NCBI GenBank assembly: GCA_017979445.1 | Contig: CM030714.1 | Location: 2,046,001-2,110,000, forward strand | Direction of reading: 5' to 3' | Length of the DNA: 64,000 nucleotides | Source: Akebia trifoliata | Taxonomy: Eukaryota; Streptophyta; Magnoliopsida; Ranunculales; Lardizabalaceae | Part shown: positions 32,779-47,726 of the stretch, in pieces | Numbering within the stretch: the first letter of the stretch is position 1 | Layout: every line of letters starts with the position of its first letter | Notes under the pieces: model-generated | What the model was told of the DNA's origin: nothing | The model's input: only the letters and a program-made list of their open reading frames with translations | Databases searched by the model: none | Position numbers and translations under genes: made by a program

Positions 32779-33530
32779 GGAATGTTAGATTTATTAAAAT
32801 ATATAAATAATTTTCTGTAATTAAAACATAATTTTAAAACTCGACTTGAATGCTAATTGAATTGATTCAACTCAAAAAATTAGCTAGTCGACTTAAATGA
32901 GTAAAATAAAATTATATTGAATTTATGAATAGTTTTTAATAAATAAAAACATTTATTTTTTATTTTTCATAGAAATATTAATGATCAAATAAATTGGTCA
33001 AATTTTTTATTTGACTCGGTATATTTTTAGATCAAACCGCTTTGTAAACTTGTTAAAAGGGTATTTCAGGTATTTTCCTTAAAAGAAGGTTAATATTTTA
33101 TGAAGTGGGATTTAAATGGTCCCTATTGTTTATTAGGGGACCATTCAGTGTATACTCTCAATAAAGAGTCCTTCATAGTCATTGTCCCAAAAATAAAATA
33201 CACTAGGATCCACCATTTAGAAAGGGGTGCACAATGAATATAAGAGTCATGAGATAAATAAGGGTATGATAATAAGTAATACTTGGGAGTAGGCGAATCC
33301 CGTACTCAACAACACCCTCTCACCCGAAGGGTGGACAGAATCAAACTTGTAACCTATACAGATCTTCCGCTTTGATACCATGCTAACTATCTATCCCAAA
33401 AGATTGACCTATTAGAAAGTGGGTGATAAAAAATATAAGAGGGTCATGGGAGAAATAGGGGTATGTTAATATGTAACACTCGAGAGTAGGTGAATCTTGC
33501 ACTCAACAACGTTGTGATTACCATTTGAAA
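32779..33530. other. Tail of CRK unit 2 and junction with unit 3
   Basis: No gene. Positions 32779-33370 match 18950-19490. A segment ending in ctcaacaac occurs twice in diverged form (about 33215-33325 and 33400-33512), a short local duplication right at the unit boundary. Confidence 0.55.
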
Positions 33531-33872
33531 AATTTTCAATTGCAATGAATGGCCATTTTAAAATATAGTTAATTAGAGGCCCACATTGATGTTATGAGAA
33601 GTATTAATTTGGTTTACCATTAAACAAAATGTCTTGAAAGCTTCCACTATATGTAAATTGAAAAGAATATCCACACATGTTCAAGTAGCTTATCTTGATC
33701 TTTTAAACAAGATTTTTTCCCTCTATTGTAGGGTTTCCCCTCACCCTTTTGGAATGAGATTACTCCCTATGGTCGCACGCCCTAACTCCACGAAAGTTTT
33801 CCATTATGCAATAAGATAAGTCAAGAGGCCACCAAGTTTTGATCACACGTTTAAGTATGTTAGATTAATCAG

Positions 33873-34340
33873 TGTTTTCAGAGGTTTGTGAGGCTTACGC
33901 CTTGAGGTGCGCCTCGAGATGAGGCTCATTAAAAATGCCTTGAGGCATAAGGCTGAAACTCAAAAGCAGCTAAGGCTTACGCCTTAGGCCAAGAGGCACC
34001 CAAAAGGCATACGCCTCAGTGTGAGGCATATACGCCTTTTGTTAGGGTGTACATCTTATATTAATTTTTCTTTTTTTTGTTTAGCAATATATTTTTTTCC
34101 TCTCTTCTTCGGCTTTTCTTTATTATTTTTTTTTTTTACCATTTTTTAAATCTCTTTTACTTTTATTTCTTTGTTGTTGCTGGCATACAACATAATTGCA
34201 ACACTTAAAAATGTATTTAAATACAAAATAATAATGTATGCAAAGAATACGTATGAGGCTTACGTTTTACGCTTTGACGCTTACGCCTCGAGGCACTAGC
34301 CAACTGAGCGCCTTGCCTCACGCCTCAGCGTTTGAAAACA
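33873..34340. mobile_element. Non-autonomous element with tgttttca ends and gaggcttacgcct repeats
   Basis: The ends tgttttcagaggtttgtgag and the complement of gcctcagcgtttgaaaaca form short inverted repeats. The subterminal parts are built of repeated gcttacgcctt/gaggc words in both orientations, and the middle is T-rich. The interval interrupts 3' flank sequence that is continuous in units 1 and 2, so it is an insertion in unit 3. The flanking 8-mers (ttaatcag, ttcaagag) agree only partly, so hAT membership is possible but unproven. Confidence 0.55.
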
Positions 34341-34472
34341 TTCAAGAGGGAGAATCCTTTACAGACTAGAACTCCAAGTCTTTCTCACCACATATCACAC
34401 TTTCTTGGGTCCTTTGAGGCCTTATCTTTTGTTCAAGAGTCGCGATCTAGAACGGATGAATGATGTCCCGTT

Positions 34473-34878
34473 TGTTAGAGAATAAGATGCACTGTATTAA
34501 GATACATGAGATACACTGTATCATTGTTAGTGTATCTCATCACAAATGGAAGGTTGTGATGAAGGATATTCTAGAATATATATTGATATTTAGAATATAT
34601 CAATTGGGATATTCTAGAATATTTATATTAGATAGTTTTGATAATTCTTGGATCATTCTTACAAAAGCCCTAGTAGGGTATTTATAAACATTACATCAAC
34701 CAAGATATGTAAAAACTATCTAATATAAATATTCTAGAATATCCCCATTGATATATTCTAAATATCAATATATATTCTAGAATATCCTTCATTACAACCT
34801 TCCATTTGTGATGAGATACACTAACAATGATACAGTGTATCTCATGTATCTTAATACAGTGCATCTTATTCTCTAACA
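34473..34878. mobile_element. Near-perfect 406-bp palindrome with LTR-like ends and 5-bp target duplication
   Basis: The arms 34473-34639 and 34712-34878 (167 bp each) are inverted copies with two mismatches, around a 72-bp spacer. The element begins TGTTAGAG and ends CTCTAACA, and is flanked by ccgtt on both sides (34468-34472, 34879-34883). TG...CA ends with a 5-bp duplication are the hallmark of LTR retrotransposon integration, and the spacer has an LTR-like gtatttataaa. An extended palindrome is not a normal LTR structure. It codes for nothing: the open frames in the two arms mirror each other. Confidence 0.8.
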
Positions 34879-35159
34879 CCGTTCCTGTAACAACGTTAGG
34901 TGTCTTCGTGGCACATTTTTATTTGACTTCAAACACGTTGGGCTGTGTGCACAGCTGGGTTAAGAGCCCTAGGTGTTTTAAACTCCAACAAAAACGTGCC
35001 ATGTAGACACCTTACCTTTATTATAGGAACGTGACACCGTTCTGGATCCGAACTCTTTCTTCAAGTACAGACTAAAACTCATCTTGATTGGTAAACTTTT
35101 GCCATTAGGTTGACCATTATTTTTTTCCGCCATGGGCTTGGAGCCCATCCTCCTGCAGG

Positions 35160-35460
35160 TGTCGAACCTCAAATTGATTATTCGTGCTTAGGTCCACTAA
35201 AGATAGGACCAATCCATTCTGCAATTTGTTCCCGAATTCCATACTCCTTTAAATCAATAGCTAGAGAACCAATTAGTCTGACCTTTGGTGTAGGTCCGCC
35301 AAAGATAGAGCCACAACCCAAATCTTGTTCCCAAAGTCCGTACTCCTTTGATTCAATAGCAAGAGCTTGCCAATGAGTCTGATTTTTGTTGCTTGGGTTC
35401 ACCACAGATTAACCCATTCTACATATTGTTGCCAATGTCCATACTGACATGAAAATCCTA
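35160..35460. repeat. Short direct repeats in the 3' flank of CRK unit 3
   Basis: A module with ggtccactaaagataggacc, followed about 100 bp later by tttaaatcaatagctaga, is repeated two to three times in diverged form. Units 1 and 2 have it once (about 5130-5215 and 20530-20610). Confidence 0.55.
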
Positions 35461-35725
35461 TTTCTCCCCTATGATAGTGGTAGTAACAATAAATCAGGAT
35501 ATTAAAGAATAATTACAAACTTGCATAAACTGCTTAAGTTCAAACATTCAAAATGCAAATAACTCAAGCTCATTTACCGACATAAATTACTACGTGAGAA
35601 AGGGATGACTTGACATGGAATTTATGCATGCCTATTTTCACTTGGTGAATTGTTCTGACAAAACCATAGTTAATGTCTTTAAGCACAAATTGTTTTTAAT
35701 CGTGAGCATATACTTCTGTTTGCGA

Positions 35726-38924
<3,199 letters not shown>

Positions 38925-39780
38925 CTGCACAACGAAGATCAGTTTTTTGTTAGGCCACAATGACGAACATAAAATTTCAAAACTAGATTTACGGAACGAC
39001 AAAAGTTTGTGATGCAATCTAAGAAAATGCTAATCCAATAAATCCTTTGAGGTTATACAGGTATTGACAAAGAATATAAAAAATAAAACAATATAGCATT
39101 CAATAATCAGATATCTTTTCTATATTCAAACAATCTCGTAAAATTTATTTATAAGAAAATAAGACTATAACCTAAACGAATTTATTGAAGGAAAAAAAAA
39201 AAAAAAAAAACACAAGCTAAAGTGGTCGTTCTGACCTCTTCAATGGTTATCCTTGCATGAAGATAACTGGTCAGAGAACCCAAACTGGTCATGATTGGTT
39301 TAGCCTCTCTAGATTGTGTCCAAGACTAAATTTTGCAATTAAGCACCCAATAAAATTCTTGATCACAAACTAATACATAAATTGGCTACCATAAGTAAGA
39401 AAAATCTACATGAACAATTAGGAGTAAAGAAAAATCAGTGGAATGCAAGGTGGATTTTTTTAAGTGATATGTGGTGTGCAAGTAGTTGCTCTATTTATCT
39501 TTATTAAATTTTTATTGGTAGAATGAATTTATTTTTATTTTATTTTTTTTATTATAATGTTGGGTATTCTACATTACATTCTACCGTTGCACATCCTGGC
39601 CGACGATTATCTTTACAATTATAATGTGAGAAGGCTTGTAGAAGTGGTTAGACACCAAAATTTGAATCTCACAAATGTATGCACATGCCACCTTCTAGTC
39701 TTATATTAAATTAATAATTCAAAAGATCAATTTTTTTTTTTCAATAGAGCCGAGTCACTTTTGTGACACGCATTACTTAA

Positions 39781-40568
39781 GGTTGGGTCTATTTGCAAAC
39801 ACCAAAATGGCAAATTGCACCCACTTGCTTGCGATACCCACCTTAACTTTAAAATAACTCTCTGCACACACCTAATAATCTGTTTTAACCTCTATTGCTT
39901 ATTGCACCACAAGGCATAGAATCATGTTTTCATCTCTTCTTCTTTCTCATCTCTCTCTCTCTTTTTCTCATTTTTTCTTCTTTGCATATATAAAGATTTC
40001 AATGAAAGTTTTAAGCTTTGATCTTAGTTGTTTTTCTTATCCTAATACTTTCAATCAAGTCGAAGTCGTTTGTATTAGAAAGTTATGTTCGATAGTTATC
40101 TATTGCATCGATTTTGTAATGTTCGATAGAAAGTTTTGTTCAGTAAATACTTATCGAATATGTTTAATAATATTCGGTAGGTATTTACTAAAGTTGCTAA
40201 AATAAATTTGGTCTGAACCTGTTGAACAAAATTATCAAAAAATCTTTGAGTTCTTCGATTCAAAATCGTCGTTTTGAGATTTTAGTAGTGATATTTTCAT
40301 TTTCTTGGTTGATTAAATGCAAAAAAGTAAAAAGAATTCAAAGAAATAAGATAACTTAAAAAAATCCTTAAAACCTAATCTCCATTGATTTAACCTCTCA
40401 CAAAATTCAGAAGAAGAAAAATGATTAAAAAGAAGAAAATGGATTTTGTATTTTTGTTCGATAAATGGCGGTGTATGAAATAAGCTAAAATGATAATTTG
40501 TTTTTTTTTTACAAAAATCATTTAAGTGGGTGCAATGAGGCATTTCGGTATGTGCAAATAGACAGACT
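39781..40568. mobile_element. MULE-like non-autonomous element, unit 3
   Basis: A 788-bp insertion is flanked by the perfect 10-bp direct repeat cattacttaa (39771-39780, 40569-40578). The ends form an inverted repeat of about 45 bp (gtctatttgcaaacaccaaa on the left against the complement of the right end, gtctatttgcacataccgaa). Duplications of 9-10 bp with long terminal inverted repeats point to Mutator-like elements. The inside has a short open frame (39924-40205) with no recognisable domain. Confidence 0.8.
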
Positions 40569-41027
40569 CATTACTTAACGACTTGCTGGAAGGAGTTGCC
40601 GTCAGCGATCAACCAACTCTAGGACAATTATACTCTCATCCTCAAGAAAGTATCATCTCAATCGTTCAAACTGTTGGATGATTTCCAATAAATTTTGTAC
40701 GGAGAATCACCGGTGTTTAAATCTAGCTAGGATGATAGCTTACTCTGGCTGGCCCCAACATTGAATAAAGAATAATTATAGGGGGACTAACAAATTGATT
40801 TATTTTTCGTGTCTTTCTCATGTATAAGCTGGACGGACCATCTTTTATGGGTTTTATTAACATGTGCCATAAGGGCACACATTTAAAAAAAAAATGCTGA
40901 AGTAGCATTGAAATTGACATCGATTCAGACATTGCTGACGTGGATGTGTCTATAGATCTATAGATGCTTTTCATCGAGATATGAGTGAGAAGCTTTATGA
41001 TTATGGGCACATGTTAATAAGAGGCTG

Positions 41028-41232
41028 AGGCCGACTTTGAAGCGGATAGCCCGCTTCAAAATGTGAACGCACCCTCTTCGTTACGAGACACATGGCGTTT
41101 TGAATTTATTTCACGTCTTACATTTCCATCAAAATTTGAAATACCACCTTGGAAATGCCATTTGTAATCTAATGGAGAGGTTTCGTTCAAAATTTTGAGG
41201 TGGTCAGCTTTTTTCCTGTTAACAAAACCCAC
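41028..41232. repeat. MITE with gcttcaaa ends, unit 3 left copy
   Basis: It carries gactttgaagcggatagccc, then acacatggcgttttgaattt and ccttggaaatgccatttgta. Same family as 11960-12152 and same orientation as the copy at 42983-43160. Confidence 0.55.
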
Positions 41233-41449
41233 CTGTCTTTTAATTACGCCTTTGCCTTTATGCACCTATAAAGTATTTCTTTATAAAAACACCCCTAAAA
41301 TTCTTTAAATTTTAATAATAATAAACAAAAAAATTTAACTAACCCAATTCTATAAGAAACTTCTTTTTTATTTTTCTATCACACTTAAGTTCTTGTTTTT
41401 TTAATTAAAATTACAAAGTTTGAACAATTTGGATGAAAAAGAGTTCATC

Positions 41450-42980
41450 AATGGATCAGATCTGATGTTTTATTGAAATGAATCCATGATTGAATGTGGT
41501 AGATCGGATTAGGTCCTAGATGGAGATAAGAGTTCGATGGAAACCAATTTAGTGTCAATCTGGTCAACCTGATCTACTGACTGTCTTAATTAATCCATTT
41601 AAATATTGGGTTACAGGAGTCTCACTTTGAAGTGGCTAGGCTGCTTCAAAATTTTGGTGTAATCCTCAGTAGAGAGGTTTTTAGACTTTTAACTCCTCGA
41701 GATGTGTGTAACATGAAAAATATGGTCCCCACATCCTCTTCGATATAAGACATTAGAAGGTGGCATGTGTAAACACACACATATCAAAATTCAAAAGGGC
41801 TTATATTTAATAGTTATTCATGTTGTTCATTATATAATAAACAATGGTATTTTTGTAATTTTAAAAATTTAACAACATGATTATCTAAAGTCGTGTCCTA
41901 CAATTTTCTTGATTTTTGATCAAAATGATCTTGATTATAATTAAATTTAAATATAAAGATGGGGGCATTTGTGGGATCCAAACATTGGTGTCGAACCAAT
42001 TCTACTCCACCCTCTTTCATTATAATAGTAAAGATATGACATTTTGTATTTATTTCATGCCCTTTCATTTTCATCAACATTTGGAATACCTCCTTAAAAA
42101 CGCCACGTATAATTCAAAGGAGAGGGTTCTACTGAAATTTTGAAAATGTAAGAGATGTGAAATAGATGCAAAACGCCATGTCTTTTGTAACGAGGAGGGT
42201 TCTTCTAAAATTTTGAAGCAGTTTGACCGCTGCAAAGTTGGATTCCTATTAAAAAATAGGAAAAACTTCGAAGCTTCTCATAGGATGAATTCAAACTTAG
42301 TTATGTAAAGTAAACCAATAAAGTATTTGCAGATTGAGATGATTTGCCCACGGGGCGGCCAAGTTAATTATTAAATGAGTCATGATATTCTGACGCCTCC
42401 TTTGACATACACTCCATGACTAGGCATGAGTTAGAATCAAGATTTTTCATCGGGATACACAACTGTACATCCCCATAAATATGTGCATATCTTAGTGAAA
42501 AAATCTATGCTTCTAACACATGCCATGTCAGAGTATGGGATCGTATGTTAGTGGGGGGTATCAGAAAATCATTATTCTTACTAAATTCTAATGTTTACTA
42601 TTACAAAAATAAGAGGAAGACCTGAAAGGAGGTAACTCAAAATAATAAAAGTAAATGTAGAAATATTTTTAATACTTAAGAATATATACAAAGATTTAAT
42701 AAGGTTAGAGAGAATAGTCGTGATCGGGTGACCTCAATTCACACTATGCCGACATGGAGGGAAGTGTGAATTTTTAGTTTTGAGGTCACTCCAGCATTAT
42801 TCTAAAGAATTCTTAGTTAACAACATTTTACATATAAAGATAATGTTGACAAGAATTAAAGTTATCATTCTTTTAATTAAAAAGAGATACTTGAACCATC
42901 TTTTCTTTTGTAGTTTTTAATTTTAAAGAAGCGATTCTTTAGAGTCTTTTGTAGCATACCAAAATTTTAATTGTGGAGGA
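41450..42980. other. Sequence filling the place of the lost CRK unit 3 exon 1
   Basis: No coding sequence was recognised. Up to about 41410 the sequence matches the region downstream of exon 1 in units 1 and 2, and from about 43150 it matches the region upstream. In between there are MITEs only: 41618-42245 (gcttcaaa family, expanded) and 42382-42575 (tacatccccataaatatgtg family). Confidence 0.6.
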
Positions 42981-42982
42981 GG

Positions 42983-43160
42983 ACTGTAAAATTATCTTTA
43001 TGAGGAACCCTCCTCGATACAAGACACATGGTGCTTTGAATTTGTTTTACGCCCTACAATTCCATCAAAATTTGAAATACTTCCTTGGAAATGCCACATG
43101 TAATCCATTGGAGAGGGTTCCTTCACAATTTTGAAGGTGCTGCTCCCTTCAGAGTTTTTT
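42983..43160. repeat. MITE with gcttcaaa-type sequence, unit 3 right copy
   Basis: Direct-repeat relative of 41028-41232 (acacatggtgctttgaattt, ccttggaaatgccacatgta). It abuts the remaining CRK 5' flank, so one edge of the exon 1 deletion lies at or in this element. Confidence 0.55.
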
Positions 43161-43230
43161 CCTTCTAGAAATGATGAAAGAGAGGTTGGGACATAAGTGA
43201 AACATTGAAGGCTCACTAATGTATCTGATG
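43161..43230 (-). pseudogene. Remnant of the CRK 5' flank, unit 3
   Basis: The stretch with gatgaaagagaggttgggac and gtatctgatggacttt matches 13651-13745 and 28369-28450, which lie about 190-290 bp upstream of the start codons of units 1 and 2. It shows that unit 3 once had the same promoter side. Confidence 0.6.
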
Positions 43231-43324
43231 GACTTTGAACTAATGTTTTAAAAATTGAACTGACGATCCAATTGAAATTTTGTATAATAGGTTGAATCCT
43301 AGTTTAATTCAGTCAGACAGATTT

Positions 43325-43328
<4 letters not shown>

Positions 43329-43369
<41 letters not shown>
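43329..43369. repeat. (TA)n microsatellite
   Basis: Uninterrupted TA run directly before the first complete fold-back element of the cluster. Similar runs: 43751-43770, 48249-48279, 48661-48687, 49066-49141, 49523-49551. Confidence 0.95.
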
Positions 43370-43371
<2 letters not shown>

Positions 43372-43750
43372 GTCCCGTTGGCCACCCTTAGTTTTACCAC
43401 ACACTTTAACAAACGCGTTTTGTCTTACATGGGTTAGAAGTTTCGGAATGAGCTGATTTTTGGTGAGGATGATCTATATGGTGAGAAGATCATCCTCACC
43501 AAAAATCAGCTCATTCCAAAACTTCTAACCTCATCAAAATTGATTTACAAAAAATGAACGGTCCACGATTTTTCAACGTGTAAACATGGGGCTAAACATT
43601 TCGGAATGGGCTGATTTTTGGGGAGGATGATCTTCTAATCATAGAGATCATCCTCACCAAAAATCAGCTCATTCCAAAACTTCTAACCCATGTAGGACAA
43701 AAAACGTTTGTTAAAGTGTGTGGTAAAACTTAGGGTGCTGAACATTTCCC
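43370..43750. mobile_element. Fold-back element, type A, copy 1 (381 bp)
   Basis: It starts gggtcccgttggccaccc and ends gggtgctgaacatttccc, and has (TA)n on both sides. Inside are two hairpins built from gctgatttttggtgaggatg and its complement, separated by a centre with acggtccacgatttttcaac. The complete copies of the cluster are all 378-381 bp. It has no coding capacity. Confidence 0.8.
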
Positions 43751-43770
43751 TATATATATATATATATATA

Positions 43771-44034
43771 AGATCATCCTCACCAAAAATCAGCTCATTC
43801 CAAAACTTCTAACCCCATCAAAATTGATTTACAAAAAATGGACGGTCCACGATTTTTCAACGTGTAAACATGGGGCTAAACATATCGGAATGAGCTGATT
43901 TTTGGGGAGGATGATCTTCTAATCATAGAGATCATCCTCACCAAAAATCAGCTAATTCCAAAACTTCTAACCCATGTAGGACAAAAAACGTTTGTTAAAG
44001 TGTGTGGTAAAACTTAGGGTGCTGAACATTTCCC
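43771..44034. mobile_element. Fold-back element, type A, left-truncated copy
   Basis: Nearly identical to the right 264 bp of the preceding element (43487-43750) and also bounded by TA runs. It begins inside the first hairpin at agatcatcctcacc. It looks like a partial local duplication rather than an independent insertion. Confidence 0.75.
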
Positions 44035-44048
44035 TATATATATATATA

Positions 44049-44905
44049 CAAAATTTTGTTTATACAAAATCCTAGACAACATTTTGGACAAAGTTTTGTC
44101 TTGTATGGTTAAAAAGTCTCACAATAAGTTGATTTTTTGTTAATAATCTCTATAGTGAGTAGATCATTCTCATAAAAAATTAACTAATTCTGAAACTTCT
44201 AAACCCATGAAAGTGGTTTATAAATTAGGGTCCCGTTCGGCACCCTAAGTTTTACCACACACTTTAACAAACGCGTTTTGTCTTACATGGGTTAGAAGTT
44301 TCGGAATGAGCTGATTTTTGGTGAGGATGATCTCTATGGTGAGGAGATCATCCTCACCAAAAATCAGCTCATTCCAAAACTTCTAACCTCATCAAAATTG
44401 ATTTACAAAAAATGGACGGTTCACGATTTTTCAACGTGTAAACATGGGGCTAAACATTTCGGAATGGGCTGATTTTTGGGGAGGATGATCTTCTAATCAT
44501 AGAGATCATCCTCACCAAAAATCAGCTCATTCCAAAACTTCTAACCCATGTAGGACAAAAAACGTTTGTTAAAATGTGTGGTAAAACTTAGGGTGCTGAA
44601 CATTTCCCTATAAATTATTGGTAAAAAACTGATGGTCCACATTCTAAATCACTTTTGTTGGGATTAGAAGTTTTAGATTGAACTGATTTTTTAGGATAAT
44701 CTTCTCATAATAGAAATCATCATCACAAAAAAAATCAGCAAAACACTTTTGATGGATTTAGAACTTTCAGATTGGACTGATATTTTGTGAGGATGATTTT
44801 CTCATCATAGAGATCATCCTCACAAAAAATCAACTCAACCCGAAACTTCTAATCCATATTTTGAAAAAGCATTGTTTTTACATATGTTTTTTACTTATGT
44901 CCCCT
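44049..44905. mobile_element. Older diverged fold-back element, interrupted
   Basis: The flanks of the nested type A copy (44049-44227 and 44609-44905) carry diverged hairpin words (aagttgattttttgttaata, ggactgatattttgtgagga). Its right part resembles 50690-51404 (catattttgaaaaa.cattg, acatatgt). It lies between TA-rich tracts. Confidence 0.6.
44228..44608. mobile_element. Fold-back element, type A, nested copy with 9-bp target duplication
   Basis: A 381-bp element starting gggtcccgttcggcaccc and ending gctgaacatttccc. It is flanked by the 9-bp direct repeat tataaatta (44219-44227 and 44609-44617), here outside a pure TA run. This gives the only unambiguous target-site duplication of the family in the window and suggests Mutator-like transposition. 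Confidence 0.8.
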
Positions 44906-45456
44906 TATATATAGATGGGTCAGGTTCAGCCACCAAGGGTTAGTTTAGATGGTAAGAGTCAACTGGATTTGCTCCCCAGGTCAAGCCTTCGAGTCTCTAT
45001 ATGTCCTTCCACCAAATGGTGACATATTTAATGCTTACATATACGTGTGGATGGTACGTGGGACTCGCCAAAGCAAAAAAATATGGGTCGAGTTAGGTTG
45101 ACACTCACAAATCGAGATCTACACAAATCGTTAGAACCATTGGATCGGATTCAAATAGATGGCACATATATGATTTTGCATCGCAATAAAGCATGTGCTT
45201 CTTTACTCACTTAAAACTTTAATGTTATTACAATAACCTCCCCAAAGAGAATGAATTTATAAATAACTCCCCATTCCTAAATCAAAACACCAAACCCTCT
45301 TCATTGTCATCTTCACAAAATCCTACATCAAAACACCAAACCCTTACCCTCACCATCATGCAACCACTCCCAAGAACAAGTCAGGTGAAGGAGGTGACAA
45401 GGACAACGACAACCTCCCCCACTCATCTCACGCCTTTACAGCGACGAAGAACCTAA

Positions 45457-45825
45457 GGCATGCTTGGATTGAGAGAAGTGGAGAGAAGAGAAACTCATTA
45501 AGAGAAGAGAAGAGAAGCTCAGTCTCTCTCCACCATGTTTGGATCAACAGGAGAGAACTTGGGATAACTTTGAAATTTTAAAATATCTTAAAAAAGATCT
45601 AGGACAGAGTTGAAATTATAAAATACTTTAATAGGGATTCTCTCCATTTCTCTTCTCTTCTCTTCTGTTTTGGAGAGAAATAAAACTCACATTTTTTTTT
45701 CCTATCCTCTTCTCTCCAATTCTTTTCTCTTCTCTCTCCACTTAACAATCCAAACAAGAGAAATGGAGAGAATCTCATATATTTTCTAATCTCTTCTCTC
45801 CATTTCTCTCAATCCAAACATAGCC
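45457..45825. mobile_element. Tourist-like MITE nested in the 2.6-kb element
   Basis: Ends ggcatgcttggattgagaga and the complement of tctcaatccaaacatagcc, flanked by taa (45454-45456, 45826-45828). Same family as 26645-26991, with CT/GA-rich arms. Confidence 0.8.
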
Positions 45826-45829
45826 TAAG

Positions 45830-47200
45830 TTTTCTACATCTTTAGATCTCCACGATAGTTGGTTTGCTTCTTCTTTTTTCCCTTTATTATTTGATCTCTA
45901 GAACTCATTTTTGCTAAGCCCATTGAAATGCTCAGATTGACAAATGATTTCTCTTAGTTTTTTAACTACTTTAGCACCACATAGCAGAGTATGGAGGATC
46001 ATTTAGTAGACGAAAGCCTAAAGGAGAACCATACTTTTTTTATCTCCACAAAGAACAATAGACGCCTAAAGGAGAACCATACTTTTTTTTTTTATCTCCA
46101 CAAAGAACAATAGACGAGGGTAAGACTCATCCATACTGTATCATTTTTAGACGAGGAATCCAAGTAAACCTCCCCTGTACCTGCATTGCACCAAAACACC
46201 TTACATATATTTCAAGAAAAACTAGTTCAAGTGACTTTGCACAGAAACTCCTAATGCCACAGAAACTGGCGTCATTGGAATTGTTTTATGGAGAAGGCCT
46301 CATATAACTTCCAAAATATCACCCAACTCTTCCCTTAGTCCCTCACTAGAATATAACAATATTTTCACTGGCCTACATGCTTTCCAAAATGAGATTCGCA
46401 ATTGTTGTTATAGCAAAATAAAAAAAAATAATACAAAATCCGATGTGGATTTGGTAAATAATAAAAAAAACATGGCTGGACTCGTAATTGTTGCAACATA
46501 CAGATTTTCATCATAATAAAAATTAGTTTTTTTCCATATTACAGGCATGTAATCCTTAGATTTCAAATTGAAATCATATTAATAGTTAGTTCTCTACATT
46601 ACATTACAGACAAGTAACTTTAGCTTTGCAAATTTAAACAATAATAATAAGAAAAATCTGCAATACCCATTATCATGATCTGAGTATAACAGATATAAAC
46701 ATTAAAGATTAGAGCAAAAAATTGAGTCCCAACTGACGATCATAAAAGATTCTGTTCTGTGGTTGCTGCTCTGATATTCATCCATATGTATAAGCACCTG
46801 CTTTTCACAAAAATGACTTGTGGTCTCCTCCACAAAGAGTAAACCCTCCTTTTAATTCCCTCCGTAACATTGAGAAATTCAAGAGTCTTACTCATAAATC
46901 AAGCTAAAACCCAAAAGTATTGGTGTTTATCTCCGTTTTTGAATAAGTCGGCCGCCTTGTATCATCCTCGTCTATGTCCAGAAATTGAGCCTAAATTCAC
47001 AAACAAATTGAATTTCAGACCCAAATCTTATAAACCCAATCTTTAAAAAATAAACTCAATCACTATTCACTAATCAAATTGCAATAAGACCCAGATACAA
47101 AAACAAGTAAATAAACAATCCGAGAGTGGAATTTACACTAAATAAACTTTCTAAGATGGAAAGAAAAGAAGAGTAAGAGATTGCTAAGAGAGAGAGGAGC
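45830..47200. other. AT-rich interior of the 2.6-kb element
   Basis: No open frame or known domain was recognised. A direct duplication of about 60 bp (gcctaaaggagaaccatact, at 46016 and 46063) is present. Confidence 0.5.
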
Positions 47201-47726
47201 AGACCTTGTTAGCTCATTTGGTGAGCAAAAACAAAAAAAAAACAAAATGTGGTTCTTGAGGGGTTACCTGAACCTTCTCCGAAGATGAGTGAATGGAAGA
47301 GATGAGAGGTCGCCTGAATCTTTCACCGTCGCCTTCACCGGTGAGTGAAGCTGTGGTGGATCTAGAAGACTCGTCTCGTTAGATCACAGAGAGAGAGAGA
47401 GAAGGTGGGTGTTTTGTTCTGCTGAATCTCGCCGTCGTCGTTGTCGCAATGGATGGAAAACGTCGGTTAGTCCAAGCTAAAACAATGGCGAGAGGGAGCG
47501 GGTAAGCGTTTAAGTTACAGAAGAGAAAGAGAGGGGAAGAGAGAAGTTCATAGTCTTCGCGGAGGTATTTGTAAATTACAAAAGATTTTGAGTGAAAAAA
47601 TAAGCACGTGTTTGACTTGCGAAATGGATTAGATCTGTGCCTTCGATCTGAATCTGATCCAATGGTTCTAACAATTTGTGTGGATCTTGGTTTGTGAGTG
47701 TCAACCCGAACCTGACCTTATATATA

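Larger units (their letters stand above)
45083..47716. mobile_element. 2.6-kb element with about 85-bp terminal inverted repeats
   Basis: The left end (45083-45167: gggtcgagttaggttgacac, then acaaatcgttagaaccattg) is repeated in inverse at the right end (about 47628-47716: caatggttctaacaatttgt, then gtgtcaacccgaacctgacc). Both sides are TA-rich. The ends share GGGTC..GTT with the small fold-back elements. The inside is a mosaic: C-rich sequence (about 45240-45450), a nested Tourist MITE, AT-rich sequence, and a more GC-rich, UTR/exon-like stretch near 47270-47560 with caccgtcgccttcaccggtg. A Pack-MULE carrying captured gene pieces is a plausible reading. No transposase was seen. Confidence 0.6.

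Noticed and set aside
34460..34879. Two similar open frames on opposite strands
   Set aside because: They are the mirror images produced by the arms of the palindrome, not genes.
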